A DNA stretch of 44,790 nt from Marivita sp. XM-24bin2 (GCA_003149565.1 QCWH01000032.1:1-44790), one strand, 5' to 3'. Numbered from the stretch's first letter, positions 25,504 through 35,010 are shown. Notes: generated from the letters alone by a model not told the origin. Made by a program: numbers and translations.

Positions 25504-27374
25504 CCTACAGCGCGGTCCTTGGGCGAAACAGACCGAAGCTTGGAAAGGATCAACAGCAGTGCAGATGGCGTCATTCCATCCACCCTCCCCGCTTGTGCGA
25601 TGTTACCTGGCCGCGCACAGGAGAGCTTACTCTTCAACTCGTTAGAAAGCCCTTCTATTTGCGAGAAGTCAAAACCCTCAGGAATAACTTGCGCTTCATC
25701 CCGACGAAGCGCATCAATATCCTTCTGCTGGCGTTCAATATAATTGGCGTAGAGCGCATCCTTGGCCAGCTGATCCTGTGTCTTGACGTCAATTTCTTGT
25801 AGGCTCGGATCTATCTCCTCTAGAACGTCCCAAGTAACGGCTTCAATCGCCAAAGCTTCAAAGCCTGACCGCCTTGATCCATCTTGGGAAACAGGCACGC
25901 CGGCCTCCACAAGCTGTTTTGAGGTGATCGAAAGACTGTTCAATCTAGTCCGACCTTCGGAGATCAGCCCCATCTTTGTGCGAAAGGACTCTTCCCGTTC
26001 CACCGATACGCACCCAAGGTCAATCGCCTTCGGTGTCAAACGCTGATCGGCATTGTCAGCTCGCAAGGACAGACGGTACTCAGCGCGTGATGTGAACATC
26101 CTGTACGGTTCTGTCACACCACGAGTGGTCAGATCATCGATCATAACACCGATATAACTGTCCGCTCGACTGAATGTGACAGGCCCCAACTTCTTCGCCC
26201 GCCGCGCAGCATTCAAACCCGCGACAAGACCTTGAGCAGCGGCCTCCTCGTATCCGGTTGTCCCATTGATCTGCCCTGCGAGATACAGCCCTTCAGTGGA
26301 TTTCAAGGACAAATCCAAATTCAGGGACCGCGGGTCAATATAATCATATTCGATGGCATAACCGGGCTGAAGGATTTTCGCATCCTCGAGACCCTTGATC
26401 GACCGGACATAGTCTTCCTGAACTTCTTCCGGAAGCGAGGTTGAGATGCCGTTGGGATATACAGTGTCATCATCCAGTCCCTCCGGTTCAAGGAAAATCT
26501 GGTGAGACGTTTTATCCGCAAAACGGACAATTTTATCCTCAATAGATGGGCAATAGCGGGGTCCAATACCTTCGATATGTCCGCCGTACATAGCAGATCG
26601 ATCAAGGTTTTCTCGGATAATGTCGTGTGTTTTCTCGTTGGTATGGGTAATCGCACACGAGACCTGACGCGCGAATGGAGCCTCGGAAAGAAACGAAAAA
26701 AGGACAGGATCGGTATCGCCGGGCTGTTGTTCCAGCCCATCCCAGTGAATTGTCTTACCATCCAGCCTTGGAGGCGTTCCAGTTTTTAATCGGCCCAGAG
26801 GCAGACCAAAGCGATCTAGAGTTTTCGCGAGATCATTCGATGGCTTTTCACCCATCCGACCACCGGTGATTTGTTTATCACCGATATGAATCACGCCGCG
26901 CAAGAATGTCCCGGTTGTCAAAATGATGGAGGGCGCCAAGAGTTCACGGTGACTGTCTATCTGAACACCGCATACAGTCGTGCCTTGGACAACCAAATCG
27001 GTCACTTCACCAATGACGATTTCAAGATTCTTTTGCGTTCTCGTCGCCTTCAGCATTTCGGCTTGGTAAATCTTTCGATCAGCCTGCGCGCGCGGACCCT
27101 GCACCGCGGGACCTTTACGTCGATTCAGTAATCGAAACTGGATACCGGCCATATCAGCGACCCGCCCCATAATACCATCGAACGCGTCGATTTCTCGGAC
27201 GAGGTGACCCTTTCCCAATCCACCAATGGCGGGATTGCAAGACATCACGCCAATCCCAGACTCGGTAAGTGTAACAAGCGCAGTGCGCGCGCCGGATCGA
27301 GCTGACGCATGCGCTGCTTCACAGCCCGCATGACCACCGCCCACAACTATGACATCGAAATCAAATTGTTTCAC
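25500..27374 (-). CDS. mnmG: tRNA uridine 5-carboxymethylaminomethyl modification enzyme MnmG
   Basis: FAD enzyme that, with MnmE, modifies the wobble uridine (U34) of several tRNAs; formerly GidA. The 624-residue protein starts [22 protein letters not shown] with the dinucleotide motif GGGHAG at residues 12-17, then [14 protein letters not shown] and [13 protein letters not shown]-like [11 protein letters not shown], and ends with a C-terminal MnmE-binding helix bundle. Two starts are possible. The GTG at 27383 is only 1 nt from AAGGAG; the GTG at 27374 is 8 nt from it and is preferred. That GTG is the centre of the parS palindrome at 27367. Confidence 0.94.
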   Translation of the reverse strand: MKQFDFDVIVVGGGHAGCEAAHASARSGARTALVTLTESGIGVMSCNPAIGGLGKGHLVREIDAFDGIMGRVADMAGIQFRLLNRRKGPAVQGPRAQADRKIYQAEMLKATRTQKNLEIVIGEVTDLVVQGTTVCGVQIDSHRELLAPSIILTTGTFLRGVIHIGDKQITGGRMGEKPSNDLAKTLDRFGLPLGRLKTGTPPRLDGKTIHWDGLEQQPGDTDPVLFSFLSEAPFARQVSCAITHTNEKTHDIIRENLDRSAMYGGHIEGIGPRYCPSIEDKIVRFADKTSHQIFLEPEGLDDDTVYPNGISTSLPEEVQEDYVRSIKGLEDAKILQPGYAIEYDYIDPRSLNLDLSLKSTEGLYLAGQINGTTGYEEAAAQGLVAGLNAARRAKKLGPVTFSRADSYIGVMIDDLTTRGVTEPYRMFTSRAEYRLSLRADNADQRLTPKAIDLGCVSVEREESFRTKMGLISEGRTRLNSLSITSKQLVEAGVPVSQDGSRRSGFEALAIEAVTWDVLEEIDPSLQEIDVKTQDQLAKDALYANYIERQQKDIDALRRDEAQVIPEGFDFSQIEGLSNELKSKLSCARPGNIAQAGRVDGMTPSALLLILSKLRSVSPKDRAVG

Positions 27375-27382
27375 GTGAAACA
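27367..27382. other. parS: parS site, ParB-binding palindrome (copy 3, at mnmG start)
   Basis: Third exact TGTTTCACGTGAAACA. The GTG of the palindrome centre is the preferred start codon of mnmG on the minus strand, and the mnmG ribosome site AAGGAG abuts it. It lies about 2.6 kb from the candidate oriC. Confidence 0.95.
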
Positions 27383-27386
27383 CTCC

Positions 27387-28670
27387 TTACTTTCCGATGC
27401 AAAAACTTGAGAAAACCTTATCTAGCACGTCCTCTACATCGACGCGACCCACCAACCTTTCAAGAGTGAAGATGGCGGATCGTAGTTCCTCAGACGCAAG
27501 ATCGTAGGTACCCGGACCAGACCGGGAGAATGACAACGCCGAGAACAAGCACTCTCGCGCCGCAACAAGGACATCTCTCTGACGTTCATGGGACACCAAT
27601 CCAGCAGACGTGGCCTGGCGAAGAAGATAGGTTTTTACGTCCTCAATGAGCCTTGAAACGCCAGCGCCAGTCACGCCCGACACACCCAAACCATCTTCCC
27701 GAAGATCGGATTTACCTTCAACCACGATGTCGTACTCCAGAGGATGAAGCTCTCCAAACCCGCCCGCGCCTTTCAAAAACACCCGCAAGTCAGCCGCTCT
27801 CGCTCTTTTCATCGCCCTCTCGATCCCAATGGATTCAACTTGATCCATCGTCTCGCGCAAACCAGCAGTATCCAGAAATGTGACTGGCAATGTGCCAAGA
27901 TCCATTCGAACCTCAATGACATCTCGCGTTGTTCCAGCAATTTCAGAAGTAATCGCCGCATCGCGGCCCGCAAGCGCGTTTAACAAAGTTGACTTTCCAG
28001 CGTTTGGAGGACCAACGATTGCAACCTCAAATCCCGTCCGCACGCGTTCTGCGATACCAAATCCCGAAACTTCCTGGTCTATTGTCTGAATCACACCTTC
28101 CAGAAGACGTTCCACGTCGCTTGAAACATCAACCGGTACGTCCTCATCCGCGAAGTCAATTGTGGCTTCCAAAAGCGACAAGGCATGGATGAGATCGCTG
28201 CGCCAGGTTTCTGACTTTTCCCTTAAACGACCTGTAAACCCTTTTAGCGCCTGTTTGCGCTGCATCTCGGTTTCGGAATCGATCAAATCTGCCAGCGCTT
28301 CGACCTGCGTGAGATCGAGACGACCGTTATTCAAAGCGCGTCGGGTGAACTCTCCTGCTTCGGCCGATCTGAAACCCGGTACTTCTTTCAGACAATCCAA
28401 AACCGCATGGATGATCGCCACACTGCCATGGACGTGGAACTCAATAACAGGTTCACCCGTAAAGCTGGCGCCGTCTTCAAAACACAGAACAAGCGCTTCA
28501 TCGATAAAGCCACGGTCATCGTTGACCAGACGACGCAAGGCGGATTTCCTGGGCTCTGGGGCGGAAAAGCCGAACGCATCACAACTGACAAACGCGTCCG
28601 GACCTGACACTCGGATAACAGCAACGCCGGATTTTCCCGGCACGGTGGCCAAGGCAAAGATCGTGTCCAT
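27387..28670 (-). CDS. mnmE: tRNA modification GTPase MnmE
   Basis: GTPase partner of MnmG in U34 modification; formerly TrmE/ThdF. The 427-residue protein has the N-terminal folate-binding domain (TIFALATVPGKSGVAVIRVSG, EFTRRALNNGRLDL), the inserted G domain with G1 GPPNAGKST (residues 220-228), IAGTTRD (245-251) and DTAG (267-270), and the hallmark C-terminal FCIGK with the catalytic cysteine at residue 424. It follows rho by 21 bp and precedes mnmG by 12 bp. Confidence 0.96.
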   Translation of the reverse strand: MDTIFALATVPGKSGVAVIRVSGPDAFVSCDAFGFSAPEPRKSALRRLVNDDRGFIDEALVLCFEDGASFTGEPVIEFHVHGSVAIIHAVLDCLKEVPGFRSAEAGEFTRRALNNGRLDLTQVEALADLIDSETEMQRKQALKGFTGRLREKSETWRSDLIHALSLLEATIDFADEDVPVDVSSDVERLLEGVIQTIDQEVSGFGIAERVRTGFEVAIVGPPNAGKSTLLNALAGRDAAITSEIAGTTRDVIEVRMDLGTLPVTFLDTAGLRETMDQVESIGIERAMKRARAADLRVFLKGAGGFGELHPLEYDIVVEGKSDLREDGLGVSGVTGAGVSRLIEDVKTYLLRQATSAGLVSHERQRDVLVAARECLFSALSFSRSGPGTYDLASEELRSAIFTLERLVGRVDVEDVLDKVFSSFCIGK

Positions 28671-28691
28671 GACGCTGCATACCCGTTAGAT

Positions 28692-29960
28692 TTACGAATT
28701 CATAGAATCAAAGAATTCAGAATTCGTCTTGGTTTGCTTCAACTTGGAGATCAGGAATTCGATTGCGTCAGTCGTGCCCATCGGATTCAAGATTCTACGA
28801 AGCACAAAGGTCTTTTGAAGATCAACCTTATCGACGAGCAGATCTTCCTTACGTGTCCCAGATTTCAGGATATCCATCGCCGGGAACACACGTTTATCGG
28901 CAACCTTACGATCGAGCACGATTTCAGAGTTACCGGTGCCTTTGAATTCTTCGAAGATGACTTCGTCCATCCGGCTGCCCGTGTCGATCAGCGCAGTGGC
29001 GATAATCGTCAGCGAACCGCCCTCTTCGATATTCCGCGCTGCACCGAAGAAACGCTTGGGGCGTTGAAGCGCGTTTGCATCCACACCACCGGTCAGAACC
29101 TTACCCGAGGACGGGACAACAGTGTTAAACGCCCTACCAAGTCTTGTGATAGAGTCGAGTAGGATCACAACATCTCGTTTATGCTCAACAAGACGCTTGG
29201 CCTTTTCGATGACCATTTCAGACACAGCAACGTGGCGGGTGGCCGGTTCGTCGAATGTCGAGGACACAACTTCTCCCTTTACCGAACGCTGCATGTCCGT
29301 GACTTCTTCGGGACGTTCGTCGATCAGCAGAACGATCAGGTAACACTCTGGGTGATTGCGTTCGATCGAATGGGCGATGTTCTGAAGCAGAACGGTTTTA
29401 CCAGTCCGCGGCGGGGCGACGATCAGCGACCGCTGGCCTTTACCAATAGGGGCAACAAGGTCAATGATGCGGGCGGAGCGATCTTTAATTGTAGGGTCCT
29501 CGATCTCCATCTTAAGGCGCTCGTCAGGATAGAGCGGCGTCAGGTTATCAAAGGCAATCTTGTGGCGAGCCCGTTCCGGATCCTGGAAATTGATCTGACG
29601 GCAATCCATCAAGGCGAAGTACCGTTCGTTATCTTCGGGTGCCTTGATCTCCCCGTCGATTGAATCCCCTGTCCGCAAAGAGAATTTGCGGATCATGTCC
29701 GGTGAGACGTAGATATCGTCAGGACCGGGAAGATAGTTTGCCTCGGGAGAGCGGAGAAAGCCAAACCCGTCCTGAAGCACTTCAAGAACGCCGTCCCCGA
29801 AAATGGTCCAGCCTTCATCTGCGCGTTCACGCAGAATTTGAAACATGATCTCGCCCTTGCGCATCGTTGATGCGTTTTCGATCTCAAGCTCTTCGGCCAT
29901 CGCCAAAAGGTCTTTGGGGCTCTTTGCCTTCAGGTCGGCAAGGTTCAGTTTTTCGGTCAT
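28692..29960 (-). CDS. rho: Transcription termination factor Rho
   Basis: Hexameric RNA-dependent ATPase that ends transcription. The 422-residue protein has the N-terminal helical and cold-shock-like RNA-binding domain (about 1-130, with GFGFLR and [12 protein letters not shown]) and the RecA-like ATPase with Walker A APPRTGKT at about residues 182-189, [10 protein letters not shown] and [11 protein letters not shown]. The GGGATTT before the ATG serves as ribosome site. It is the first gene to the left of the candidate origin and is read away from it; a hairpin at 29972-29991 lies just upstream of its ribosome site. Confidence 0.97.
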   Translation of the reverse strand: MTEKLNLADLKAKSPKDLLAMAEELEIENASTMRKGEIMFQILRERADEGWTIFGDGVLEVLQDGFGFLRSPEANYLPGPDDIYVSPDMIRKFSLRTGDSIDGEIKAPEDNERYFALMDCRQINFQDPERARHKIAFDNLTPLYPDERLKMEIEDPTIKDRSARIIDLVAPIGKGQRSLIVAPPRTGKTVLLQNIAHSIERNHPECYLIVLLIDERPEEVTDMQRSVKGEVVSSTFDEPATRHVAVSEMVIEKAKRLVEHKRDVVILLDSITRLGRAFNTVVPSSGKVLTGGVDANALQRPKRFFGAARNIEEGGSLTIIATALIDTGSRMDEVIFEEFKGTGNSEIVLDRKVADKRVFPAMDILKSGTRKEDLLVDKVDLQKTFVLRRILNPMGTTDAIEFLISKLKQTKTNSEFFDSMNS

Positions 29961-30470
29961 GAAAAATCCCGGACTGCGGGTGCGCGCAGTCTTATCTTCT
30001 TTGTCTCAGGAAAGTCGCGTCCAGAACAGGACTGTGCTGCTCTTAGCCGAGGGGAGCGAAGCTGTCAAACATCCCTGCTTTCATAAATAAATTAAAATAA
30101 AAGAAAGGTTTTTGTGGTTTGTAGTCTAGCGCTGCTCCTGTGGATTAAGAATTTCTACAAGAGTTACCCACATCTACCCAATGTGTGGATGGCTGTGGGT
30201 ATATCGTTGGATATTTCTATAAAGAACAAATAACACACTGTTTTAAATATATAAATCCTAGAAAGCTGTGTGGATATTTTGAACCTCACTTCTTAGGAGT
30301 CTGTGGTTACATCGGATTACTCAGAAGCCGTAGTTATCCCGTACACAAGGCGGACAACCGATCTGAATGGGTTGAACATCTTGGCGAGTTATCGTCTGGC
30401 TTGCTGATTGCTTTGGATTTCCCCAAAACACTCCGGAAAAGAAACCGAGTTTGTTCGTGGAGTTGTCCAC
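29961..30470. other. oriC: Candidate chromosomal replication origin (oriC)
   Basis: This 510-bp gap between rho and maf is far richer in A+T than its surroundings. Seven DnaA-box-like 9-mers (consensus TTATNCACA) are visible: with one mismatch at 30139-30147 (TGTGGATTA), 30164-30172 (TTACCCACA), 30269-30277 (TGTGGATAT) and 30463-30471 (TTGTCCACA), and with two mismatches at 30184-30192, 30194-30202 and 30302-30310. AT-rich stretches at 30079-30113 and 30201-30260 could be unwinding regions. Genes on both sides are read away from the gap, and parAB/parS lie close by. In alphaproteobacteria, origins are often next to hemE, rho or maf in this same gene neighbourhood. The segment also holds the promoters of rho and maf. 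No origin has been shown experimentally here. Confidence 0.72.
29972..29991 (-). promoter_or_regulatory. Hairpin in the rho leader
   Basis: GACTGCG (29972-29978) pairs with CGCAGTC (29985-29991) around a 6-base loop. On the transcribed strand it ends about 3 nt before the GGGATTT ribosome site of rho. rho genes are autoregulated in several bacteria, so this may be part of a leader control; that role is inference. Confidence 0.4.
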
Positions 30471-31070
30471 ATGAATCCTGATCTTATCCTGGCCTCCGGG
30501 TCGAAGATCCGCGCTGAACTCCTCCGCAATGCGGGTGTTCGATTCGATGTTCAGGTCGCACGGATCGATGAAGATGCGATCCGACAGGCATTAGAGGCTG
30601 AAGAGGCGTCACCCCGCGACATCGCCGATGCTCTGGCGGAAATGAAAGCACGAAAGGTGTCTGACAAGATGCCTGGGGCGTTGGTTCTTGGCTGTGATCA
30701 GGTGCTCGCTGTAGATAAAGCGGTTTTCGGCAAGCCCGAGACGCCCGAGGCTGCCCGCGAGCAGCTGAAAATTCTGCGCAACAGATCACATACGCTCTTG
30801 TCTGCGGCGGTCCTATACGAGGATGGTGAGCCTAAATGGCGCCATGTTGGTGTCGTGCGACTGAGGATGCGTGACTTCTCTGACAGCTATCTCGAAGATT
30901 ACCTTGATCGGAACTGGGACAGTGTTCGACACTCTGTCGGCGCGTATAAGCTTGAAGAAGAGGGCGCTCGGCTGTTCACCCAGGTTCAAGGCGACTATTT
31001 TACGGTACTGGGACTTCCGTTACTGGAACTCTTGAACCACCTTACTTTGATCGGACGGATTGACGGATGA
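30471..31070 (+). CDS. maf: Maf-family nucleotide pyrophosphatase
   Basis: Nucleoside triphosphate pyrophosphatase acting on dTTP/UTP or modified nucleotides, thought to sanitise the pool or act in septum control. The 199-residue protein starts [18 protein letters not shown], with the Maf phosphate-binding LASxSxxR block, and has GCDQVL with the catalytic Asp. The ATG at 30471 has GGAG 8 nt upstream, so the longer frame from 30408 is not used. The final DnaA-box-like 9-mer overlaps the first base of the start codon. It overlaps aroE by 4 bases. Confidence 0.93.
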   Translation: MNPDLILASGSKIRAELLRNAGVRFDVQVARIDEDAIRQALEAEEASPRDIADALAEMKARKVSDKMPGALVLGCDQVLAVDKAVFGKPETPEAAREQLKILRNRSHTLLSAAVLYEDGEPKWRHVGVVRLRMRDFSDSYLEDYLDRNWDSVRHSVGAYKLEEEGARLFTQVQGDYFTVLGLPLLELLNHLTLIGRIDG

Positions 31071-31900
31071 GTGATAGTAAAATCCCGTTGGCGGCAGTGA
31101 TCGGCCATCCCGTAGCGCATTCCAAGAGTCCAAACGTACATGGGTACTGGCTTCGGAAATATGGGTTGAAGGGCCACTACATCCCAATGGATATCGAACC
31201 AGAAAAGCTTGCTGATCTTTTGCCGCGGCTCGCAGATCTTGGCTTTGTCGGTGCAAACGTGACGATCCCTCACAAGGAAAAGGTGATGGAGATCGCAGAT
31301 CTGATCACGGATCGGGCAACGCTGATTGGCGCCGCGAACACGCTTATCTTTCGCAAGGATGGTCGGATTCATGCGGATAATACCGACGGGTATGGCTTTA
31401 TCGAAAACATTCGACAGACAGTGCCGGATTGGAATCCCCGAACTGGCCCAGCCGTGGTTTTTGGAGCGGGCGGAGCAAGCCGGGCCGTTCTGGCGACGTT
31501 GCTGGATGTTGGCGTACCGCAAATTCTGCTGACCAATCGGACGCGTATCCGGGCCGAAAAACTGAAAGAGGATTTTGGTAACAGGATTCAGGTTGTGGAA
31601 TGGGTGCAGGCTGGGAACGTTCTTGAAGATGCCGATTTGGTGGTGAACACGACGTCGCTTGGTATGACCGGCAAACCCGAAATGCGGGTGCCTCTGGACG
31701 GTTTGAAGCCTGGCGCTGTGGTTAACGACCTTGTTTATTCTCCGTTGAAGACACGATTGTTGGCAACTGCCGAAGAGTGTGGGTGTCGCGTTGTCGATGG
31801 TTTGGGGATGCTGTTGCATCAAGCTGTTCCGGGATTTGAGCGGTGGTTTGGCAAACGTCCGGTGGTCGATGATGCTGTGCGCGCGGCGGTGTTACGATGA
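31067..31900 (+). CDS. aroE: Shikimate dehydrogenase
   Basis: Reduces 3-dehydroshikimate to shikimate with NADPH. The 277-residue protein has the shikimate-binding HSKSPNVHG (Ser19, Ser21), catalytic Lys70 in NVTIPHK, Asp107 in DNTDG and the NADP-binding [15 protein letters not shown]. The ATGA overlap with maf and the next overlap with coaE show a tightly coupled operon. Confidence 0.96.
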   Translation: MSDSKIPLAAVIGHPVAHSKSPNVHGYWLRKYGLKGHYIPMDIEPEKLADLLPRLADLGFVGANVTIPHKEKVMEIADLITDRATLIGAANTLIFRKDGRIHADNTDGYGFIENIRQTVPDWNPRTGPAVVFGAGGASRAVLATLLDVGVPQILLTNRTRIRAEKLKEDFGNRIQVVEWVQAGNVLEDADLVVNTTSLGMTGKPEMRVPLDGLKPGAVVNDLVYSPLKTRLLATAEECGCRVVDGLGMLLHQAVPGFERWFGKRPVVDDAVRAAVLR

Positions 31901-32490
31901 GCTTTAAGCTGGGACTGACCGGCTCTATCGGTATGGGGAAATCAACAACAGCCAAGCTTTTTGCCGAGGCAGGCTGTGCGGTTTGGGATGCTGATGCGGC
32001 GGTGCATCGTCTATACGCGAAAAACGGAGCAGCCGTATCTCCAATGCAGGTGCTTTTTCCAGAAGCGATTTCGGGTGGAGCCGTGGACCGTGCCGCGCTT
32101 CGTATGATTATCGGGAAGCGGGCGGATGCGTTGAAACTGATTGAAGGTGTTGTGCATCCCTTGGTTCGAAAGGATCGCGCTGATTTCCTAGCAGCCGCCA
32201 CTTCGGATGTTGTTGTATTTGACATTCCCCTCCTTTTTGAAACGGGTGCCGAGACCGAGATGGATGCCGTGGCATGTGTCACTGTTTCACCGGAAGAGCA
32301 GGAAAAACGTGTTTTGGAACGTGGCACGATGACGGCAGAGCAATTCCGGGCGATCCGGGATAAACAAATGCCAAATGACGAGAAATGTGCCCGGTCCGAC
32401 TACGCCATCGAGACCGATACGCTTGAACATGCCCGGGCACAGGTTCACGATGTCCTCAGTCAAATCAGAGCAAAGTTAAGCGATGCGTGA
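31897..32490 (+). CDS. coaE: Dephospho-CoA kinase
   Basis: Adds the 3'-phosphate in the last step of CoA synthesis. The 197-residue P-loop kinase has GSIGMGKST at residues 9-17 and DADAAVHRLY. It overlaps aroE by 4 bases and dnaQ by 8. Confidence 0.96.
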   Translation: MSFKLGLTGSIGMGKSTTAKLFAEAGCAVWDADAAVHRLYAKNGAAVSPMQVLFPEAISGGAVDRAALRMIIGKRADALKLIEGVVHPLVRKDRADFLAAATSDVVVFDIPLLFETGAETEMDAVACVTVSPEEQEKRVLERGTMTAEQFRAIRDKQMPNDEKCARSDYAIETDTLEHARAQVHDVLSQIRAKLSDA

Positions 32491-33172
32491 GATTGTTCTC
32501 GACACGGAGACTACAGGTTTTGAACCAGAACAGGGTGATCGTATCGTAGAGATCGGCGCGGTCGAACTGTTCAACCATGTTCCGACCGGCAAGACCTATC
32601 ATCAGTATATCAATCCGGAACGTGCCATGCCGCAGGAGGCATTCGAAGTGCACGGGCTGGGCGATGATTTCTTGAGGGACAAACCCGTTTTTGCCACAGT
32701 CGCGCAAGCTTTCATTGATTTCATCGGGGACGCCAAATTGGTGATCCACAATGCTGCTTTTGACATGAAATTCCTGAACGCGGAGCTGTCCTGGATCAAG
32801 CATCCACAGATCCCGTTTGAACGCGCCGTCGACACCCTTGCGATTGCTAGGCGGAAATTTCCCGGATCGCCTGCATCGCTGGATGCACTATGCCGACGTT
32901 TTGGAATCGACAATTCATCGCGGACATTGCACGGGGCTTTGCTCGACTCCGAGATCCTTGCGGAGGTCTATCTTGAGCTCATCGGGGGCAAGCAACCCGA
33001 TTTCGGGCTCAACGTGTCGCAAACACGGTCCGATGTTGGTGCGGACATGTCAGAGTGGCGGCCCAAGCCGCGCCCTGCCCCATTGGCTTCGCGGCTGTCA
33101 GATAGCGAAAAGGCGGCTCACGCCGCCTTTGTCGAAAAACTTGGAGACGCCGCTTTGTGGAAGCGGCTTTAG
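32483..33172 (+). CDS. dnaQ: DNA polymerase III epsilon subunit
   Basis: Proofreading 3'-5' exonuclease of the replicative polymerase. The 229-residue protein has the DEDDh exonuclease set: Asp7 and Glu9 in DTETTG, Asp in HNAAFDMKFL and the HGALLDSEIL block with His and Asp. The C-terminal tail after about residue 175 is expected to bind the alpha subunit. Two palindromic hairpins lie in the last 60 bp and the stop codon, and secB converges from the other side with a 3-bp gap. Confidence 0.96.
   Translation: MREIVLDTETTGFEPEQGDRIVEIGAVELFNHVPTGKTYHQYINPERAMPQEAFEVHGLGDDFLRDKPVFATVAQAFIDFIGDAKLVIHNAAFDMKFLNAELSWIKHPQIPFERAVDTLAIARRKFPGSPASLDALCRRFGIDNSSRTLHGALLDSEILAEVYLELIGGKQPDFGLNVSQTRSDVGADMSEWRPKPRPAPLASRLSDSEKAAHAAFVEKLGDAALWKRL
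33109..33130 (-). terminator. Likely terminator of secB inside the dnaQ 3' end
   Basis: Stem AAAGGCGGC (33109-33117) with GCCGCCTTT (33122-33130) and a 4-base loop. On the minus strand the stem is followed by TTTT-cg, 46 bp downstream of the secB stop. It is read through as dnaQ codons Lys-Ala-Ala-His-Ala-Ala-Phe on the plus strand. The short T run makes it a moderate call. Confidence 0.5.
33149..33170 (+). terminator. Hairpin at the dnaQ stop codon
   Basis: Stem GCCGCTT (33149-33155) and AAGCGGC (33161-33167), loop TGTGG, then TTT and the stop TAG at 33170-33172. It is a possible end of the maf-dnaQ transcript, but the T run is short. Confidence 0.45.
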
Positions 33173-33175
33173 AGA

Positions 33176-33685
33176 TCAAGCGTCAGCTGTCTCTTCTTTT
33201 TGTGCGCTGGCGCGACGGGCAAGTTCGCTGCGATAGAGTTGCAGGAAATCGATCGTTTCAAGGTTCAGTGGCGGGAAACCACCGTCACGTGTGACATCGC
33301 TGACGATCCGGCGCACGAACGGGAAGAGCATCCGTGGGCATTCGATAAGCAGGAACGGGTGCAGTTGTTCGTCAGGAACATTCTCGACATGGAACACACC
33401 TGCATAGTCCAGTTCCAGAACGAACAAAGTTTCGCCGCTGCTTTTCGCCTTTGACGTTACTTGCAGCTTGAGAATGACTTCGTACTGGTTCTCGGCGGTG
33501 CGCTTTTTTGCGTCGAGATTGACCTGGAGCTGGACATCCGGCTGAACTTCGCCCTGAACGCCCTTTTGAGCGAGGATGTTTTCAAACGACATGTCGCGCA
33601 CGAATTGTGCGAGGACATTCATCTTTACAGGTGTCTGCTGTTGTGGTGCAGCGCCATTTTCGGCGGTTTCCGGCGTATCAGCCAT
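33176..33685 (-). CDS. secB: Protein-export chaperone SecB
   Basis: Tetrameric cytosolic chaperone that keeps preproteins unfolded and passes them to SecA. The 169-residue protein has the family blocks NVLAQFVRDMSFENILA, QPDVQLQVNLDAKK and FLLIECPRMLFPFVRRIVSDVTRDGGFPPL. The ATG at 33685 is chosen: GAGGGAGA is just upstream. It is downstream of fxsA on the same strand (66-bp gap). Confidence 0.96.
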   Translation of the reverse strand: MADTPETAENGAAPQQQTPVKMNVLAQFVRDMSFENILAQKGVQGEVQPDVQLQVNLDAKKRTAENQYEVILKLQVTSKAKSSGETLFVLELDYAGVFHVENVPDEQLHPFLLIECPRMLFPFVRRIVSDVTRDGGFPPLNLETIDFLQLYRSELARRASAQKEETADA

Positions 33686-33751
33686 GTGTCTCTCCCTCGG
33701 ATCGAGCCATTGCAAAAGTTGAACGCTGCTTAGCAGCCGATCCTGCCAGTC

Positions 33752-34246
33752 TCAATGCTTCGTCCAACCCGAACCGTTGTGATTGGGTTTTTTCGTCTCA
33801 GAAACCTCGTGGAATTCGCCATCTATGACCGTGTCACGAGGGCGTTGCCGCTCAGGTTTAGCGAACGGGTCCTGTTGTGGGCCCATTTCAAAGCGCTGCA
33901 CTTTGATGTGCTTGCGCATGTTCTGGATTAACGCTGATCGCAGTGGCGGGGCCAAGAGAGCAAAACCGACCCCGTCCGTGAAAAATCCGGGTGTCAGCAA
34001 TAATGCGCCGGCCAGAAGGATCATTGCGCCATGCGCGAGAGGCTCGGATGGGTCTTCCAGCCGCGAAAACGAGCCGCGTAGATTATTCAGCGCTGCAATC
34101 CCCTGCGAGCGCACAAGATACGTGCCAAGAATTGCCGTCAGGACAACGATCCCTAACGTCGGCCACAGCCCAATCAGACCGCCGATTTGTATGAACAAAC
34201 CGATTTCGATCAGTGGGACGAGCAAGAAAGCCACAAACAGCCACAT
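33752..34246 (-). CDS. fxsA: FxsA family membrane protein
   Basis: Inner-membrane protein of 164 residues named after the E. coli protein that relieves F-plasmid exclusion of phage T7; its cell role is unclear. The N-terminal ~105 residues hold three to four hydrophobic segments (MWLFVAFLLVPLIEIGLF, GLWPTLGIVVLTAILGTYL, MILLAGALLLTPGF), with the conserved LLTPGFFTD, followed by a charged cytoplasmic tail. AAAGGAG lies 9 nt upstream of the ATG. Divergent from the Tim44-domain gene. Confidence 0.9.
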   Translation of the reverse strand: MWLFVAFLLVPLIEIGLFIQIGGLIGLWPTLGIVVLTAILGTYLVRSQGIAALNNLRGSFSRLEDPSEPLAHGAMILLAGALLLTPGFFTDGVGFALLAPPLRSALIQNMRKHIKVQRFEMGPQQDPFAKPERQRPRDTVIDGEFHEVSETKKPNHNGSGWTKH

Positions 34247-34350
34247 ATCAAGGCACTCCTTTCACTGGACGCGCGGTGGACTAAGCGCTGCCCAACACCT
34301 ACATAAGAACCCAACAACGACGTTTCCACTTTGGTCTGGGCGAGGTCCTG

Positions 34351-35010
34351 ATGAATTCTCCGCTGATACAGCTCTTGGTGCTTGCTGGCATCGCCGTCTT
34401 TTTGATCCTGCGATTGAAAAGCGTTTTAGGGACACGGGAAGGTTTCGAAAAGCCGCCAGTGACCCAACAGGATGCGCCCTCGTCGTCTCGTCGAGACTTT
34501 GAAGTGATTGAGGGTGGACCTGACCACGACATCGTCGACCACGTTGAGGCGGGAAGCGACGCCGCCGACGCGCTTGCGCGTATGAAGCGGGCGGAGCCGT
34601 CTTTCGGAGTTGGTGAGTTCCTGGGCGGCGCACGCGGCGCATACGAGATGATCCTTATGGGATTCGAACGCGGCGAGCTTGCCGAGATCAAGCCCTTCCT
34701 TGCGGAAGACGTTTACGAGACCTTTGCCGAGGTGGTCGAAGCGCGGGAAGAACAGGGTCTGACCATCGAAGCCGAATTTGTTGGCGTCCGCGAGATGTCA
34801 CTGGTGGATGCGACTTTCGACGAAGCCAGTGCGATGGCGGAAATTACCGTGAAGTATATCGGAGAGCTGACTTCAGTCGTGCGTGACAATTCTGGTGAAA
34901 TCATCGAAGGGTCGCCGACCCAGGTTAAGCGGCAAAAAGACGTTTGGACCTATGCTCGCCGAATGGGCGTGGACGATCCGAATTGGCAACTTGTCGCCAC
35001 GGGCGAATGA
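34351..35010 (+). CDS. Tim44/TimA domain membrane protein
   Basis: A 219-residue protein with a single N-terminal membrane segment (about 5-23, LIQLLVLAGIAVFLILRL), a charged linker and a C-terminal Tim44-like domain (about 75-215, GARGAYEMILMGFERGELAEIKPFL ... WTYARRMG). This is the TimA-type bacterial relative of mitochondrial Tim44. The inner-membrane position facing the cytoplasm is inferred. GAGG lies 5 nt before ATG 34351. It overlaps mltA by 4 bases, so it is co-translated with it. Confidence 0.85.
   Translation: MNSPLIQLLVLAGIAVFLILRLKSVLGTREGFEKPPVTQQDAPSSSRRDFEVIEGGPDHDIVDHVEAGSDAADALARMKRAEPSFGVGEFLGGARGAYEMILMGFERGELAEIKPFLAEDVYETFAEVVEAREEQGLTIEAEFVGVREMSLVDATFDEASAMAEITVKYIGELTSVVRDNSGEIIEGSPTQVKRQKDVWTYARRMGVDDPNWQLVATGE

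Noticed and set aside
30185-30481. A 98-codon open frame inside the rho-maf gap
   Set aside because: It runs through the AT-rich candidate origin, has no ribosome site and ends in maf; composition is not protein-like.
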